Part shown: positions 33,105 through 45,347 of the stretch, one piece after another
How the letters are laid out: each line of letters starts with the position of its first letter
Position numbering within the stretch: position 1 is the stretch's first letter
Assembly (NCBI GenBank): GCA_034440635.1
Contig: JAOTON010001488.1
Span: forward strand, 1 to 64,000
Direction: 5' to 3'
DNA length: 64,000 bases
DNA from: Lepas anatifera
Lineage: Eukaryota > Arthropoda > Thecostraca > Lepadidae
The notes under the pieces: model-generated
What the model was told of the DNA's origin: nothing
Database searches by the model: none
The model's input: only the letters and a program-made list of their open reading frames with translations
Program-made: the position numbers and the translations under genes

Positions 33105-33520
33105 AATATCAGGTCAGACAGTGACCTTGACCTGACTTTCTGTCGGGTCATTTTGATATGTTGGCCCAGAATTTCCACATTTTACATCCTTTGATTTACC
33201 AGGGAAATTTAATGGTTCTTCTGGTTTTAACTCGGCCTAGTTAGAAGCCATAGCCCGAACACTCGCTAGCCTGTCCAGTGTCTTACAGTTAAGACAGGCT
33301 ACAGGTCTGCAGTGACACCAATATTGAACTGAACCACATAATGACCCACATAATTTTTAGTAATCTCACACGGTCTAGCTACCCACATTCACGGTTTTTT
33401 CGCTTTCTCCCACAGGACCTAGTTCGAAAGGGTGCACGAACCTTCCTAAAATCCCCCCACCGGGGCGAAGTAGGATCAGAGGTGCCCTTGGGTGGGAGTT
33501 TGGATATTTTACGAGAATGA
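33105..33520 (+). mobile_element. AGGTCA MITE debris with a worn right end
   Basis: GGTCAGACAGTGACCTTGAC at 33112, then, from 33388, a CGGTTTTTTCGCTTTCTCCC...GTTCGAAAGGGTGCACGAAC...CCACCGGGGCGAAG block that matches the right terminal part of the 39143-40127 copy (GCGTTTTTTCGCTATCCCGC, GTTCGAGGGGGTG). Between them lies unrelated sequence with a small hairpin (TAGCCTGTC...GACAGGCTA, 33267-33301). Confidence 0.5.
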
Positions 33521-34187
33521 ACAACAGTTGTCGGTGAAACAGTTTTCAAAACGTGAACCACTAGCATTGGTACAACCTAGCAAGCTACTCTGAAGAAGCG
33601 AATGTATTAGCTCTGTAAGGCGATTATCTGGACGGCCTGGCTGACGGGTCTCCGCGTTGAATGGACAGTGGTCCCGAGACGGCTGTTAATCTGCCAGCGT
33701 TGTGGAGATGCCCTGCGGCCATGCCCCGCGGCGGTGTTGGGTTTGCAGCTGACGCGCCGTCGACCCGGCTGTCAGTCGGTTCACTAGCTCTGTCCAGTAG
33801 GTTTCCGCCGTTCGGACAGACTCCGGCTCGGCAGCCTATCTCGTGTGACCGAGCCGAAATTCGGTGAATGTGGCGCTGGCTCGCCGCATCTACAGCCGAG
33901 GCTTTTCTCTTTGGAGACTTCACAGCGACTTCTTATCGTTTGAGGGATAGCACATCGGTTGGTGTACATTTTTTGCTTCTGTCATTTCATTTCCATCTGG
34001 TAGATTATTCCAGTTAGAGTGAAATATGTTTAATGAACATGGACAACTGATTTTACGTAGATCAGCAGGGACCTTTCACCCATAAATATCTCCAAATAGT
34101 GTTTCGTTGGTGGTGCTGTCTGACTTTCATTAACCCCTTGCCTTGATCAAGCACATTGTCAGCTTTGTTTTTGTCATTCCATTTGAC
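33521..34187. other. Unassigned stretch with a CpG-rich block
   Basis: 33615-33910 is distinctly GC- and CpG-rich compared with its flanks and open on both strands, but no protein family is recognised. It could be a promoter/first exon of a host gene or an unrecognised repeat; neither can be shown. Confidence 0.3.
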
Positions 34188-34195
34188 ATCTAAGG

Positions 34196-34568
34196 CAGTG
34201 GCGGATCCAAGGGGGAGGCAAAAGGACAGTTGCCCCCTCAAACGGAAAAGCTCGGGGCAAAACTATGTTTTGCCCCCCCCTCCCCAAGCGCTTGACCTCC
34301 TTTTTTCCCCGACTCCTTTTTAGTTTTTAAGCAAGATTTCGGTGCTTTACCTCAACTTCGAGCACAACCAGTTAAGTTCAGTATAAATATGTGGCCTTAG
34401 ACAGGAAAAAGTATATTGAGTCCATGTCTCTTAAGCCCGTGAGGTTTTTTTTGCTCAAATAGCCAAGTGCCGGCAAATCATATTGCAGCGACATTTTTCC
34501 ATGCATTACGTTTTTTTTTTGCTTTTCGTTTTTTCCCCTCCCAAACCGACTGGCTGGATCCGCCACTG
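34196..34568 (+). mobile_element. Complete 373-bp hAT-type MITE
   Basis: TIRs CAGTGGCGGATCCA and its complement at the right end, flanked by a perfect 8-bp duplication ATCTAAGG (34188-34195 and 34569-34576). 8-bp duplications with CAGNGGCG-type ends are typical of hAT elements. Interior is non-coding. The same family gives 120-305 and probably 56530-56690. Confidence 0.93.
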
Positions 34569-34576
34569 ATCTAAGG

Positions 34577-35698
34577 TGGTCGGCATCTGTCACGAGGTGC
34601 ATTTGCTGGTTTGGAGCAGAAGCTGAAGATAGTCGTGGGCGATGAAACCATAGATGTATATCCGGAGAGTGAACGATCCCATTGGTTGCTATGGCAGCAG
34701 CAAGGGCTTCGTCAGCTGTTGATTGCGGAGAGGAAAAGGAACTTCGGTGCTTTGAACGGAATAGAAAAATGCGGGTAAACGCGGCCAATTAATGGAAAAA
34801 GGCCATCTTGGGTTTCAAAATTGGTTTCAAACTCATCGGTAATGTTTTTTCCGCAAAATAACCTTGTGCCTAAAAACTGTGACAATGGAAACTGTGAAAT
34901 ACTCCTTTATTCCGAGGGAAATACACATGTGCATCTCAGGCATCACGTTATGGCCAGTTAATTAAAAAATGCAATAGGAAGAAGCACGGTGACTTTTAGA
35001 GAGAAAAATGTTCAATTTACACTCGTCACAACTATTTGTGTCGCATGTTTCATGTTACGACAAATTAGAGAACGGCAACCATCACCACTGCTGGACCTGG
35101 TGCCGACCCAGTGCTATTTTGTTCAACAATTTTATTGCGTCAAAAGTTTCACAAGGGTATGTTGACGGTATTTGGGTTGGGGGGAGCTATTGTTTACCGG
35201 CGTATTCAAATTAACGTGCCAACCGTACATTCTTCAAATCATTTCCGGTCAAATATTACCTCCACAGCGAGGGCCACCTAATTTTACGCCCGCTGGAGGC
35301 TTTGAGTACAACATTAGGACAGGGTCACGAAAGGCTTGCAACTGGTAACACCAATGAATGAGAGCAAAGTAGTCATAGCTACCCTAAGCCTCGGAATGTA
35401 CTTTAAAAACTACCGTATTTACTGCTTATTGTCAGCCATCCCTCAGGCGGTTGGAGAGGTTGTACTGAACTCCAGTCGCGTGATATTGCAGACGGGTTGT
35501 AGCATGGCTTGAACACTCTGCTGTGGTATGCATTACGCACACTGTGTACCTACTATGCATCATAGATCAGTCGTAATTGGAATGAAGACTCGGTTGAAAA
35601 CGTCTTGATATTTGCCAATCGCTTTGACACAAGTAACGCACAACTGAGTGTTCTATGGCATCTGAACACCGAGAATAATAAGTTGGCAATGTTGTACC
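34577..35698. other. Gene-free stretch
   Basis: No domain in the frames on either strand. No family repeats recognised. Confidence 0.4.
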
Positions 35699-35856
35699 GC
35701 CAGGGGCGCCGCCGCCGAATTTTTACGGGGGGAAGGACCCGGGCTGGTGCTGACCGGAGGAGGCGAATTTTGAGCATATTCAGTACCTGACAGCATTAAT
35801 GACGATGAACCAAAAACTTTGGGGGGACGTTTCTCCCCCGCTTTCGGAGCTCATGT
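35699..35856 (+). mobile_element. Short DNA-element copy (GGGCGCCGCCGC family)
   Basis: Matches 48318-48538: CAGGGGCGCCGCCGCCGAAT, then GACCCGGGCTGGTGCTGACC, GGCGAATTTTGAGCATATTC and a TCTCCCCCGCTTTCGG right part. The translated short frames on both strands here and at 48 kb look alike only because the DNA is repeated. Confidence 0.75.
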
Positions 35857-35938
35857 GTACCGTCACCACAGTAGCGCAAACTTCAATAGTACAACCAAAT
35901 TCGATGCTCTCTGTGACAGCATCCCCGAGAGTTGACAC

Positions 35939-38210
35939 TAGAGGTGGGAGTTTCGGGCAATTTTGCAGACCCGGGCCCGGGCCCGGTCTGCTGCTGATTT
36001 TAGAAGCCCGTCACAAGCCCGGTTTGTGGAAGAAATGGATTTTCAAGCCCGGGAAGGCCCGGTATCATGGAAAAACCATAAACGACTATATACAACATTT
36101 ATTTACTTTAAAGCTGTTTCAAATATATGTTTTAAGCCAATTTATCCTGTAAAAGTTTTGGTTTCACCCAAAACCATATTAAAAGGTGCATGTAGCATCA
36201 GTAGCCTCAGCTATCTTAATAATTCAGCAGAAAATGATACTGAAAAACACACAGTATGAAACATGGCTTGCTTATGATGCAAGCTTACTTCAGGTAATGA
36301 CCAGCATCACCTTATAAAAACAATGGGCATTCTAGATAGGAGGTATGCACATGGCAGCTATAAGAATCGGGATGAAATAAGCCCACTATGTCAGACATTT
36401 CCTCCATCTTTGCACTTTTATAAATCATTATATGCTGGCATGAGCCTCACAGTTGAGTTCCAATAATGTTTATGAATAGAGGAGAGAGCAGTGACAAGTT
36501 TTCAGCTAAAACTTTTCAGAATATCATGGCGGAATGGCTGTGAATGAACCAAAATCCTTACATTGTCCCTCAATTGATACATGTGAACATTTTTTTAGTT
36601 TACTCACTAAACAGCTTGGAAGATAGTCAAAGATCGTTCTGCTTGGGTCAGCCCGGTCTGCAAAGTAGGTAAGCCAACAGGCCAACATTAACAAGGCCCA
36701 TCAGCCATATACAATTATCAAACCACCAGCCATAAAGAACTATCCTGATAAAGAGCCACTAGTTTTCCACAGGTTCGCACCAAACATGGAATAAAAATAT
36801 TGCACCAATCTCCACCAAAAGTAAATCTGACACAAAAAACAACTCAATCCCATCCACATCACCATTCGGGCTTGAAGACTATTTCTGTTTGTTTTGTTGT
36901 ATTTTACGGCTTGGCTTGGTAGGTATCTGAGCGTCGTGCTTGTCTATATTAGGGCAATCATTTTGAAAACATTTTTCCCAAATTTACCAGAATAGTAAGT
37001 TTATTTCAGGAAAATATTTCAAGACTTTAAAATATATTTCAACATTTCCAGATTTAAAAATAAGCACAAGTGTGTGGTGCATTTTTTGTTCCTGAGAATA
37101 GGCCCTTTTGCTTGTTTTTTGACGCTTTTCTGGCCTTGCAAGGCTTTAAGCTGCTCAGGCCGCGAATTTGCCATAATGTGGATAATTGTTTTTGTGTTCT
37201 TATTTCTCGTTTCTGTACATTTTAGTGTTGTGGGGGAAGTGTAAAGTAGTATCTTGGAGGGAGTGTGTTATGTTCAAGCTTATAATAAGTTGTATTTCAT
37301 AGAGGCCAGGAGTATCTCCACAGGAAATGCAACACATAATGTCAAGTATATTCATGTTTTGGTGCATTTCAAACTTCCTTCTACTGACTGCTCTCCCCAG
37401 TATCTCCCACAACTGACTAATTTATGTTTTGAAGTACTTCGATCAAAACTGTTTTCTTTGTGTCTTTTCCTTGCTTATATGCCCTTTCTGAGTGGATTCT
37501 GCATCTTTTGGGCAATGAAGGCAAGATGGTGTGGGGGTCAAACTTTCAATTTGTTCTTGCGCTAGGTTGGGCTTTGAATTTGGGTCCACTAGATAGTTTG
37601 TACCTGACATATTCCTTCACTTTTTCGTAGAGGACATGGGTGGCTCCTAGTTAACATTTTCTTTTACCTGGAGCGAAAGCTTCTGAGAATTTTTAGCTGA
37701 GCTAGGTGTTAATATCAATATGTTGGAAATTGGTTAAATGACTTCCTTTCAAATGGTATACTGCAATATGGAGCAACAAATAGGCTATCATGTATATTTT
37801 GTTCCCTATATGACTTGAGATTTTGAGTAATCGGATATTCATAAGATGACGTACGGCATGGATGTTGCAACTGTAGGCTTATTCAATATTTGATTTTAAT
37901 ATTGATTCGGTTCAAGTAACTTGCTTTTGACCCTGGCATGAGTAACGATAAGCTGGCTTTGTTTTACATTCCTGATGTATGTCTAAAAGTCTCAAATTAA
38001 TTGTAAATGCTTTTCAAAGCTGCTGGTGCATGATAAGATTGTTTCGTGGAAAACTGGTCTGTACTGAAAAGGCTTTTTAACTACGATTGACTTTGGTCCT
38101 GTTCGTTGGCCGAATGGCCTGGGTGGCCGTTTCCCGGCATTCTAATCGGCCTTCGGCCCGGTCAACCGCGGGCCTGGGCCGGGTTTTCCCGCCCCCGGGC
38201 CTAACCCCTA
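35939..38210. mobile_element. 2.3-kb Ac-like hAT element without a transposase
   Basis: Flanked by a perfect 8-bp duplication GTTGACAC (35931-35938 and 38211-38218). Ends TAGAGGTGGGAGTTTCGGGC and (complement of right) TAGGGGTTAGGCCCGGG resemble hAT-Ac termini (TAGRGGTGGG). Both ends have inner CCCGGGCCCGGGC-type palindromic blocks. The interior is AT-rich and contains no transposase motifs, so this is a non-autonomous derivative. Confidence 0.85.
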
Positions 38211-38218
38211 GTTGACAC

Positions 38219-39142
38219 CCACGACGAACTGCGGCTCATAACGTCTACAGCAATTCATTCAGGTGAGTTTGTTTTTTGGTGTCATCTCGTGCAACTTTGC
38301 CGAAAGATACTTGCGATTCTTGGCGCTGCGGCAACAATGGGCGATGGAGCTTCCGAATTTCAGGCGGGGGAGAGGGAGGGAGGAGATGGATTTTGCGGTT
38401 AGTACCAAAACTTCCCTTTTTCGGCCAGGGGAATCTGGCCCCTTCCCCCTTTGGTGCCGCCTTCCATCTAAGCGTAGGTCCATGCTTGGATGTTGAGGTC
38501 AAATGAAAGTGACGGTTCAAGTGCAGGCGGGAATGCTTCTGGGGGTGCATGATAGCATGGAATGCCCAAACATCAGGATGCAATTAACATTTTCATTAGC
38601 TATGTGCTTGTAAATGTGTGTACTACTGGTTTCAGGGCCCTCCCAGTGACCTGGCTATATCGCGCCCAGACAAGAGCTCAGAAACAAAGTGAATAAGAAT
38701 AATGCACTTTCTGTATATTGTTGCGCAGTGGAACATGTTGCAAAAAAATTACACATCACATTCACATAATTATGAACAGCATTTTCTTCTAAGCCCAGAA
38801 CTCCCAATTGACAGACCATCTTTGCATCGATTGCGCATCTCCGCATCAACCGCATCATTAAAACAAAAGTCTGAACGAAAAATAAATCATTTCTGGGCTT
38901 GAGAGATTACAAGTACTCCTTTACCTCACAAGGCACTTTAAGGAAACAGGTTAAAAGACTATCCTCTCTGCGCAATGCATCCAAAACATGAATCCAGTGC
39001 CCCAGGCTTCGCGGCGAGGACGCAGGATTGTAATCATTTAAAAGCTTTTAGGAGAAATGACAGGTGAAATATCCCAAACGCTTCCAAACACCAATCAGCC
39101 TGGTTCTTGACGATCGCTGGCCATGAAAGTGATGATAAACAA
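38219..39142. other. Gene-free stretch
   Basis: Overlapping frames on both strands around 38245-38583 are unsupported. 38650-38900 is unique AT-rich sequence. Confidence 0.35.
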
Positions 39143-40127
39143 CGAATGCAGCTTAACCCACGCCCCCGTGGGGGTGTTTGAACAGCCCCTCGGTTTTTTT
39201 CCGGCGGCATGAAAAAAACGGTGTAGCAAAGCGTCGCTGTACTAGGCACACCTTATCCTTGATAAATTCCGCAACTTTCCCCAAAATTTTAGGGTTAGGT
39301 CATCTCAGGTCAGCTCACCAGTGCAGGTCAAGTGACATCACATCCAAAAATGTTTAAGGTGGTATAAGTTAGAATTGGGTGAATCTATCGGATTGAAACT
39401 TATATTACCTAATAGGCCCACCGAGAGCTACAAAATATAATTCCTGGATTTTCCGTATCGATGACCTAAGGTCAAGTGCGGATCATGACCTCTCCATTGG
39501 AAATACATGGAAAAAACAGAAATTGGGCTGTATTTGTGTAGATAAAGCTGAGAATATCTTAATATTCTCAAAATCGTAGTATCCTAGGCCCCTTGCCAGA
39601 TTCATGTTGCAATTTTTTACCTGTGACCTCTGAGAGGTCATCTGGGGCTACTTAAGCAGTTTTCAGACTTATGCCAATAAATTTGTATGAAATGGTGATA
39701 CAGCTTTTATTTTGATATCATTGCGTTCGGATTGCTATTGCAAGTCTTTCGATATACATATTAAATGCTGTTTTTTTGTCATGTCATTTTTGTGTTTTTA
39801 CCTAGTATGGTCATATTATACATCATTCGTTTGGCGTGAGGAGAGGAAGAGAATGGTGCTTAACAAATGATTCTAAATCAACTCTGTTAGATACCAAAGC
39901 CCAAAAACTCTACTGAAAATGCCACCTTCTCTGACCTGTCATGACCTCAATATTGACCCGAGCCAAAAAGTGACTATTATAGTTTATTCATGAATTTGTA
40001 TGAGCTATTCACCAGCCCTCGCGTTTTTTCGCTATCCCGCATAGGGGCCGGGTTCGAGGGGGTGTTCCAACACCCTCCCCCTCCACCATGGCGAAGGTGG
40101 CTCGGAGGCCTACCGGGGCGCGGGATA
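39143..40127 (+). mobile_element. AGGTCA-rich MITE, long diverged copy
   Basis: A GC-rich left end (CACGCCCCCGTGGGGGTG) is followed by the family order: ACGGTGTAGCAAAGCGTCGC, AGGTTAGGTCATCTCAGGTC, TCCATTGGAAATACATGG, GACCTAAGGTCAAG and a right block with GGTGGCTCGGAGG. Extra sequence around 39520-39760 makes it about 150 bp longer than the reference copy. TIRs are worn. Confidence 0.75.
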
Positions 40128-43100
40128 ATTCCATTGAAGATATTTGAAAATCATGTAAATATGTCTCTTTTTCTCAGCCCCCTCCAACAGCCAGCGCAGA
40201 TACCAGATGTGACGTCACACCTCGTAGCATATAACATGGGAGAATTTAATGATTAAATATTCAAATTGTCGCAAAAAGAGGCCCAGAATCGAAGATAAAA
40301 TGCTTATTTATTGCATTTTGGATAACCTTTATCATCGTGTATTTTCACATTCGTAAGCGGGCATTGCCATTAGCAGCAGTTTGACACACGGCCCATTGGT
40401 GAAGGAATTCCTCCACGCCCGTGTGACGTCATTCGGGCGTGAAGGAATCCCTCTTGAACGTACCTTTAAGTAAAGGTATCTTGTCTTTTTCTTTGGTCAG
40501 AAATTTTCATTTATATTCCTGCCATATGAATGTAAGTATCCAGCCCCGTACACGTACATTGCACAAATGTGCGCCGGAAACGTCCGCTTCCACTGGCAGC
40601 TGTGTGATATTTATTCATTGAATGCATTACATGACATTATCTTATCACTTCCAAATGGGGTGGCTTTTAAGTGTCGTCAATGTAAGATTATAACTATAAA
40701 ATGTATAGAGATCATGATCACAATTAGAATCTACCAAACTTTAACTTTAGAATGCCTCTGCTAAAGCAGCTTAAGAAGAGTCAGGAGTTCAGCAAACACT
40801 TCTGAACAATGCTATACTGACGCCCATGTGCTGTATTCCTATGATGGGCTTATGATGGGCTTTTTGCCGTGATGATAAGACTTAGGGATTAAAATTGTTA
40901 GGTTTATTACACTGACAATTTTCAGTATTGACCATGATCACGGTTCCTAAATATATAAGTTTGGACAAAGTTTCTTGGCCGTGACGTCAACGGTCCCAAT
41001 AAAATCGATTAAAGCTATGGAAGCGCTGGGAGTTTCTACTGGGCTCGGAATATAATTCCATTGATTTTCATGATCTTTGTTATATTGCTGTAAGTAGTCG
41101 CATCATACTCGACTGGGAACATATCATGATAGGTTCATCAGTAAAAATTCCTTTGCTCAATTGTCTTTTTTTGGTACAGAACCCATGCATGGACCACATA
41201 ATCACATAAAAAGTTTCAACCAAGTTATAATTCGTAAAACCTTTACTTTTGAATTCACAACTTCATTCGCATATGTTCAGTGGGCACCTCTGTTTTGTTG
41301 CGTATCGTATCGAAAGCGGATACTACCACAATAGTGCATGTCACTCCAGATTGCATATTTGCATAGTTTATTTGTATATACCATCCCTTCGAGCTACATC
41401 TGTGATTTTATAGCAGTGATTTAGACTCGCGTCCCAGCGATATGCCGCTCTGTATTGTTAGGGGACGATGAAGGCATAGCTGGTCATCAGAGATATTATT
41501 CCACAGATTTACAGAGAAGAAAAACAGCATCAATTTGAAGCCATACAAGGTAACAATTACTTGCCAACAACGGTTCAACTGTACCAACAAGGAGGTTCAT
41601 TTGAACAAGCCATGCATTCAATGGGCAGCGGCAACCTGAAGTGTACCTGGTTTCCCAGCAACAGACTGGTGTTTACCAACCAACCCGGCAACAAGCTAGC
41701 CTAAACCAGCAACAGGTGTGGCTGCACCAGCGAGGTGGATGGCAGCAGGAGCAATGCGCATGCATGCAGCAAAGAATGGCTGCTGTGTAGTGTAGGCTTT
41801 GCTTCGGAGGTAGGTTGCGTTGTAGGGGAAATAATACCGGTTTTTGTGGATTTGGGGTAATGAGTTCTGGCGTTCTGACTGAAATTATGAGTTGGGAATG
41901 CATCGGTGAAAAATTGGCACGTTTTTCGCTGTGGTTCGGTTTTAAGAGCTCAGTGATATTAAAGTTAATAATCGGACGCATCAAATTTTGCCGTGGATTT
42001 TGCGGGTAATTTCAATTGATCGATAGATACATGCGCACCAAGTCGGGTAGGAAAGATTTCGGTGGTGTAGTTTGCTTGAAATAAGGTGCAACGAGGCTAG
42101 GATTGTTCTTTCCAACTATAGTTTTCGTTACAGAAACAATTTTGGCCCTAAACTTGTCACATTAGAAAAATGAACTCTGCTCTTTTCTCTTATGTCAGTG
42201 TTTGTATATGTAATATATATGCTGCTTAATTGCGTAATCGCATGCTTCTTGGCCATCCATCACGCTCAGTTTTAAAATATGAACAGGTCCTGCAGCCCCT
42301 GGCCACTACAGGCCACTCAACAAATGAGAACATTAAAATACGGCTAATTTACTTGGCAGCGCCTTATATACTGCATGTTAGGTGCAGAATTTTACTGATC
42401 AATAATGCCATAGAGATCTACTAATTCTAGATCTAGATCTAGAGATCTGTTAAAGTGGATCTCTATGAATAATGTACATTGGCAGAAAACTATTTTTGCA
42501 ATAAAGGTTTTGCATGCATTATTTTATGGAAAATGAACCGATGGGTCAACTAAATGAGTGAAAACTATTTTCTGCCAGTCTCATCTTCAAACTTGAAAGT
42601 TTGTGTGTGCCGCTCTGTTTGGCCAAGGTCCGAAATGGGATCTGAAAATAGGTACGCACCCATGATCAGTGCCTATTTATAAAATCTTTAATTGGCCGAC
42701 TGAATAACCATGTCTTTGATGAGATGGAAAGGACATGATGAAAATGGAGCGTAACGTCATTAGTCCCCTAGCCACCACCAGGTGCGCTAGTATCGCCTGT
42801 TGTTAAGAAATTGGCAAAACTTTTTGGGCTCTGGGCTGGATGAGTTTCAAAATGTTATGGAAGTGAAGGATAATAACGGATTTCTCTGTATTCTGGGCAA
42901 AAGAAAATCTTCGGGGTAGCTTACTCTGAAACAGTTACCCGGGATTTGACACAGTCTAGTGTTTATGCCGTCTGACAGGCTCAAAGACCTCTTCAGTAGA
43001 GTGGAACAGTGCAGCGCTCCAAGTTACCCTGATGAAATGGTGACACGATCCAATTTCAACAACTTCCATCCATCTGCAAAGTAAATCTGATCCAACTGTT

Positions 43101-44170
43101 GGCCTCCATTTACGCAGAATGCAGTGATAAACCACTGAAATGACACGGACTGTCGTCTGGGACTGAGACAGGGCTGCCCGGGCGTCGCCTGCGCCCAGGT
43201 GTGAACCATCGCCCCGGACGGCTACGTTTGGCTCCATCTATCAACATCTGGGCTGTGCTCCGTGAAAGGGCGAGTTACGCTTCGATGGCGTTCAAGAACT
43301 TTCCTTGCGCATCCTGACAGGTGCGAAAAATAGTTATTTTTGCTCCGGAAGGTTTGGAATATTTATAGAATGTTTAGACATCTCGGTTTAGTTTGGCCTT
43401 GTCGAACTTTGCCTTTGGGCCACCACGTGCTCGCCGTCTTGACTATTGACAAATTTTTATCGTCAGTTTAAGGTCAATAAAAACCCTCCCAGTCGAAATT
43501 AAAAGACCCATGCTCGACCTTAGGGCCAGCTTGTCGTCATTCTTTCCATTTTCTTAAAAATTATCTCTCCTTCTTGGGGCATGCAGCCGGCGAGCGACAA
43601 TCTCTAAAGAACTTCCAACGGACCAATGATGCCACTTCTTTCACCTTCAATGTGAGTCCGTTAAGCCATCTGCAATTGACATCGACGATTGCACCGGGTA
43701 CATGAGCAGCCTCAGAACGTTTTATTGAGCTCTGTGGTACGTATTTTAGTCCTTCACAGAAAGACACTTACACGGTTTGTGGTCCTTTCCTGAGCGTTGT
43801 TCCTACTCATGTATCCCAGTAAGGTATTCATACCGGGACTGGTCTGGGACTTCGATTAGTGCCTCAGTAATAAAATGCTCACAAAACGATAAGCTAACGA
43901 TCGGCATGGTTAGTCTATAGTCGATATAGATCTCGATAACTACTCGAATTAATACGCACCATCGATAGTCGATTGTCTATCGATATTGCCTACAGTCTAT
44001 ATCGATAAGCCTATGGCTGGCCGATGATTTGCATATCGGTGAATTTTTGTTTGTCTTATTCATGGCGTGAACAAATATAATTGTCCTCAATTACAGCAAC
44101 TATTTTATAACCAAGTCTCCGGTGAAGGTACCGAAAGAGCTTCGCTAGCATGGAGGGGAAGCAGAATGAG
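40128..44170. other. 4-kb stretch without a supported gene
   Basis: Mostly unique, AT-rich sequence. Points seen: a Gln-rich plus-strand reading near 41610-41790 (with SQQQTGVYQP and LNQQQVW) without a start or domain; an AGATCT run (42426-42447); an imperfect hairpin TGGCAGAAAAC...GTTTTCTGCCA-like (42479-42573); and two TATCGATA sites with related motifs at 43960-44010. Minus-strand frames at 42956-43237 and 43561-43767 show no domain. Confidence 0.35.
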
Positions 44171-44538
44171 GTCTCCGGCAGAGTTGTGCGACTCGCGAGT
44201 CAGAGTCGGAGTTTAACTCAAATTCCGACTCATTCGACTCTGAGTTGAGTTGAGTGGAGTCGAAAAAATTAGACCAGTGAGTTGAGTTGAGTTGAGTCGG
44301 TTCACGACATATCAATGAGTTGAGTTGAGTTGAGAAGACAGCGAGTCAAATGAGTTGATGAAAAATGTTGGCTCAACAGGTAAACATGTGAAGTAAAAGT
44401 GTTTGAATTTGCCTACCTGTTGCAAGCCTCCTTTAACCTCCTTTAAATAATGTTTACCTCCAGCGTTTCAATTGTCTAAATCAAAGTTTCAATTTGTCAC
44501 AATATATCAATAATTCTACAGTTCAATTGCTTATTTTA

Positions 44539-45347
44539 CACGCGCATTGACGGGGGGCGGGTACCCGGCCCCCTCGGGTTTTTCGGAGATAGCAGAAAAC
44601 GGCGGCGCGTAGCGCCGCCGTACCTAGCATACCTTTTCCTCATCATTTTTACAACTTCTGTGAAAATTTTAAGGTTAGGTCATCTCAGGTCAGGTCACCA
44701 GTAAAGGTCAAGTGACCCGACCTCAAAAAAGTTTAAGATAGCATAAGTCGGAGCAGGGTGAACTTATCCGATTGAAACTCATATCACATAATGGCCCCAC
44801 CGAGTTCTCTAAAATATGTTCCGATATTTTTGATATCGATGACCTAAGGTCAGGTACGAGGCATGACCTCTCCATTGGAAATACATGTGAAAATGGTTTT
44901 ACGGAATAACTCAGTAACGGATGATGATAGAGCATTTATTTAGCTGCATTAGACTCGCCTGGGCTTTGCGGTTCTAATGATATGCATTTTATATAATATG
45001 ACCCTGACCTGACCTCAGGTCAGGTCAACTCCTTGATTGGACCTAGCATTATATATCATTCGATTCGGCTTGCTGAGATGATTCATATAGTTCAAGTCGT
45101 TTTGCTGTATCTTTACTTGTTCAGATGTAATGGCCGAAAAACTTAATTTACATGTTATCCCTATGACGGCATGTTTTGACCTCTCGTGACCTTAAATGTG
45201 ACCTGACAAAAAATGGTACAAATGTTTTCGATGGAGAAGTGGATGGGCAGCCCAACACCGTTTACCGTTTTTCGCTACCTACCGTGGTTCTCGGATCTTG
45301 GGGGTCCCCCCGGTGATGCAAAGGTGGCTCAGACCCCCGTATCCGTG
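44539..45347 (+). mobile_element. AGGTCA-rich MITE nested in the hAT element
   Basis: CACGCGCATTGACGGGGGGC at the left end and GTATCCGTG followed by TTAA (45348-45351) at the right. It is very close in sequence and block order to 15007-15845, so this is one of the younger copies. The left flank reads TTTTA rather than TTAA. Confidence 0.88.

Noticed and set aside
33624..33923. 99-codon minus-strand frame in the CpG-rich block
   Set aside because: Both strands are open because of high GC content; no domain or start evidence.
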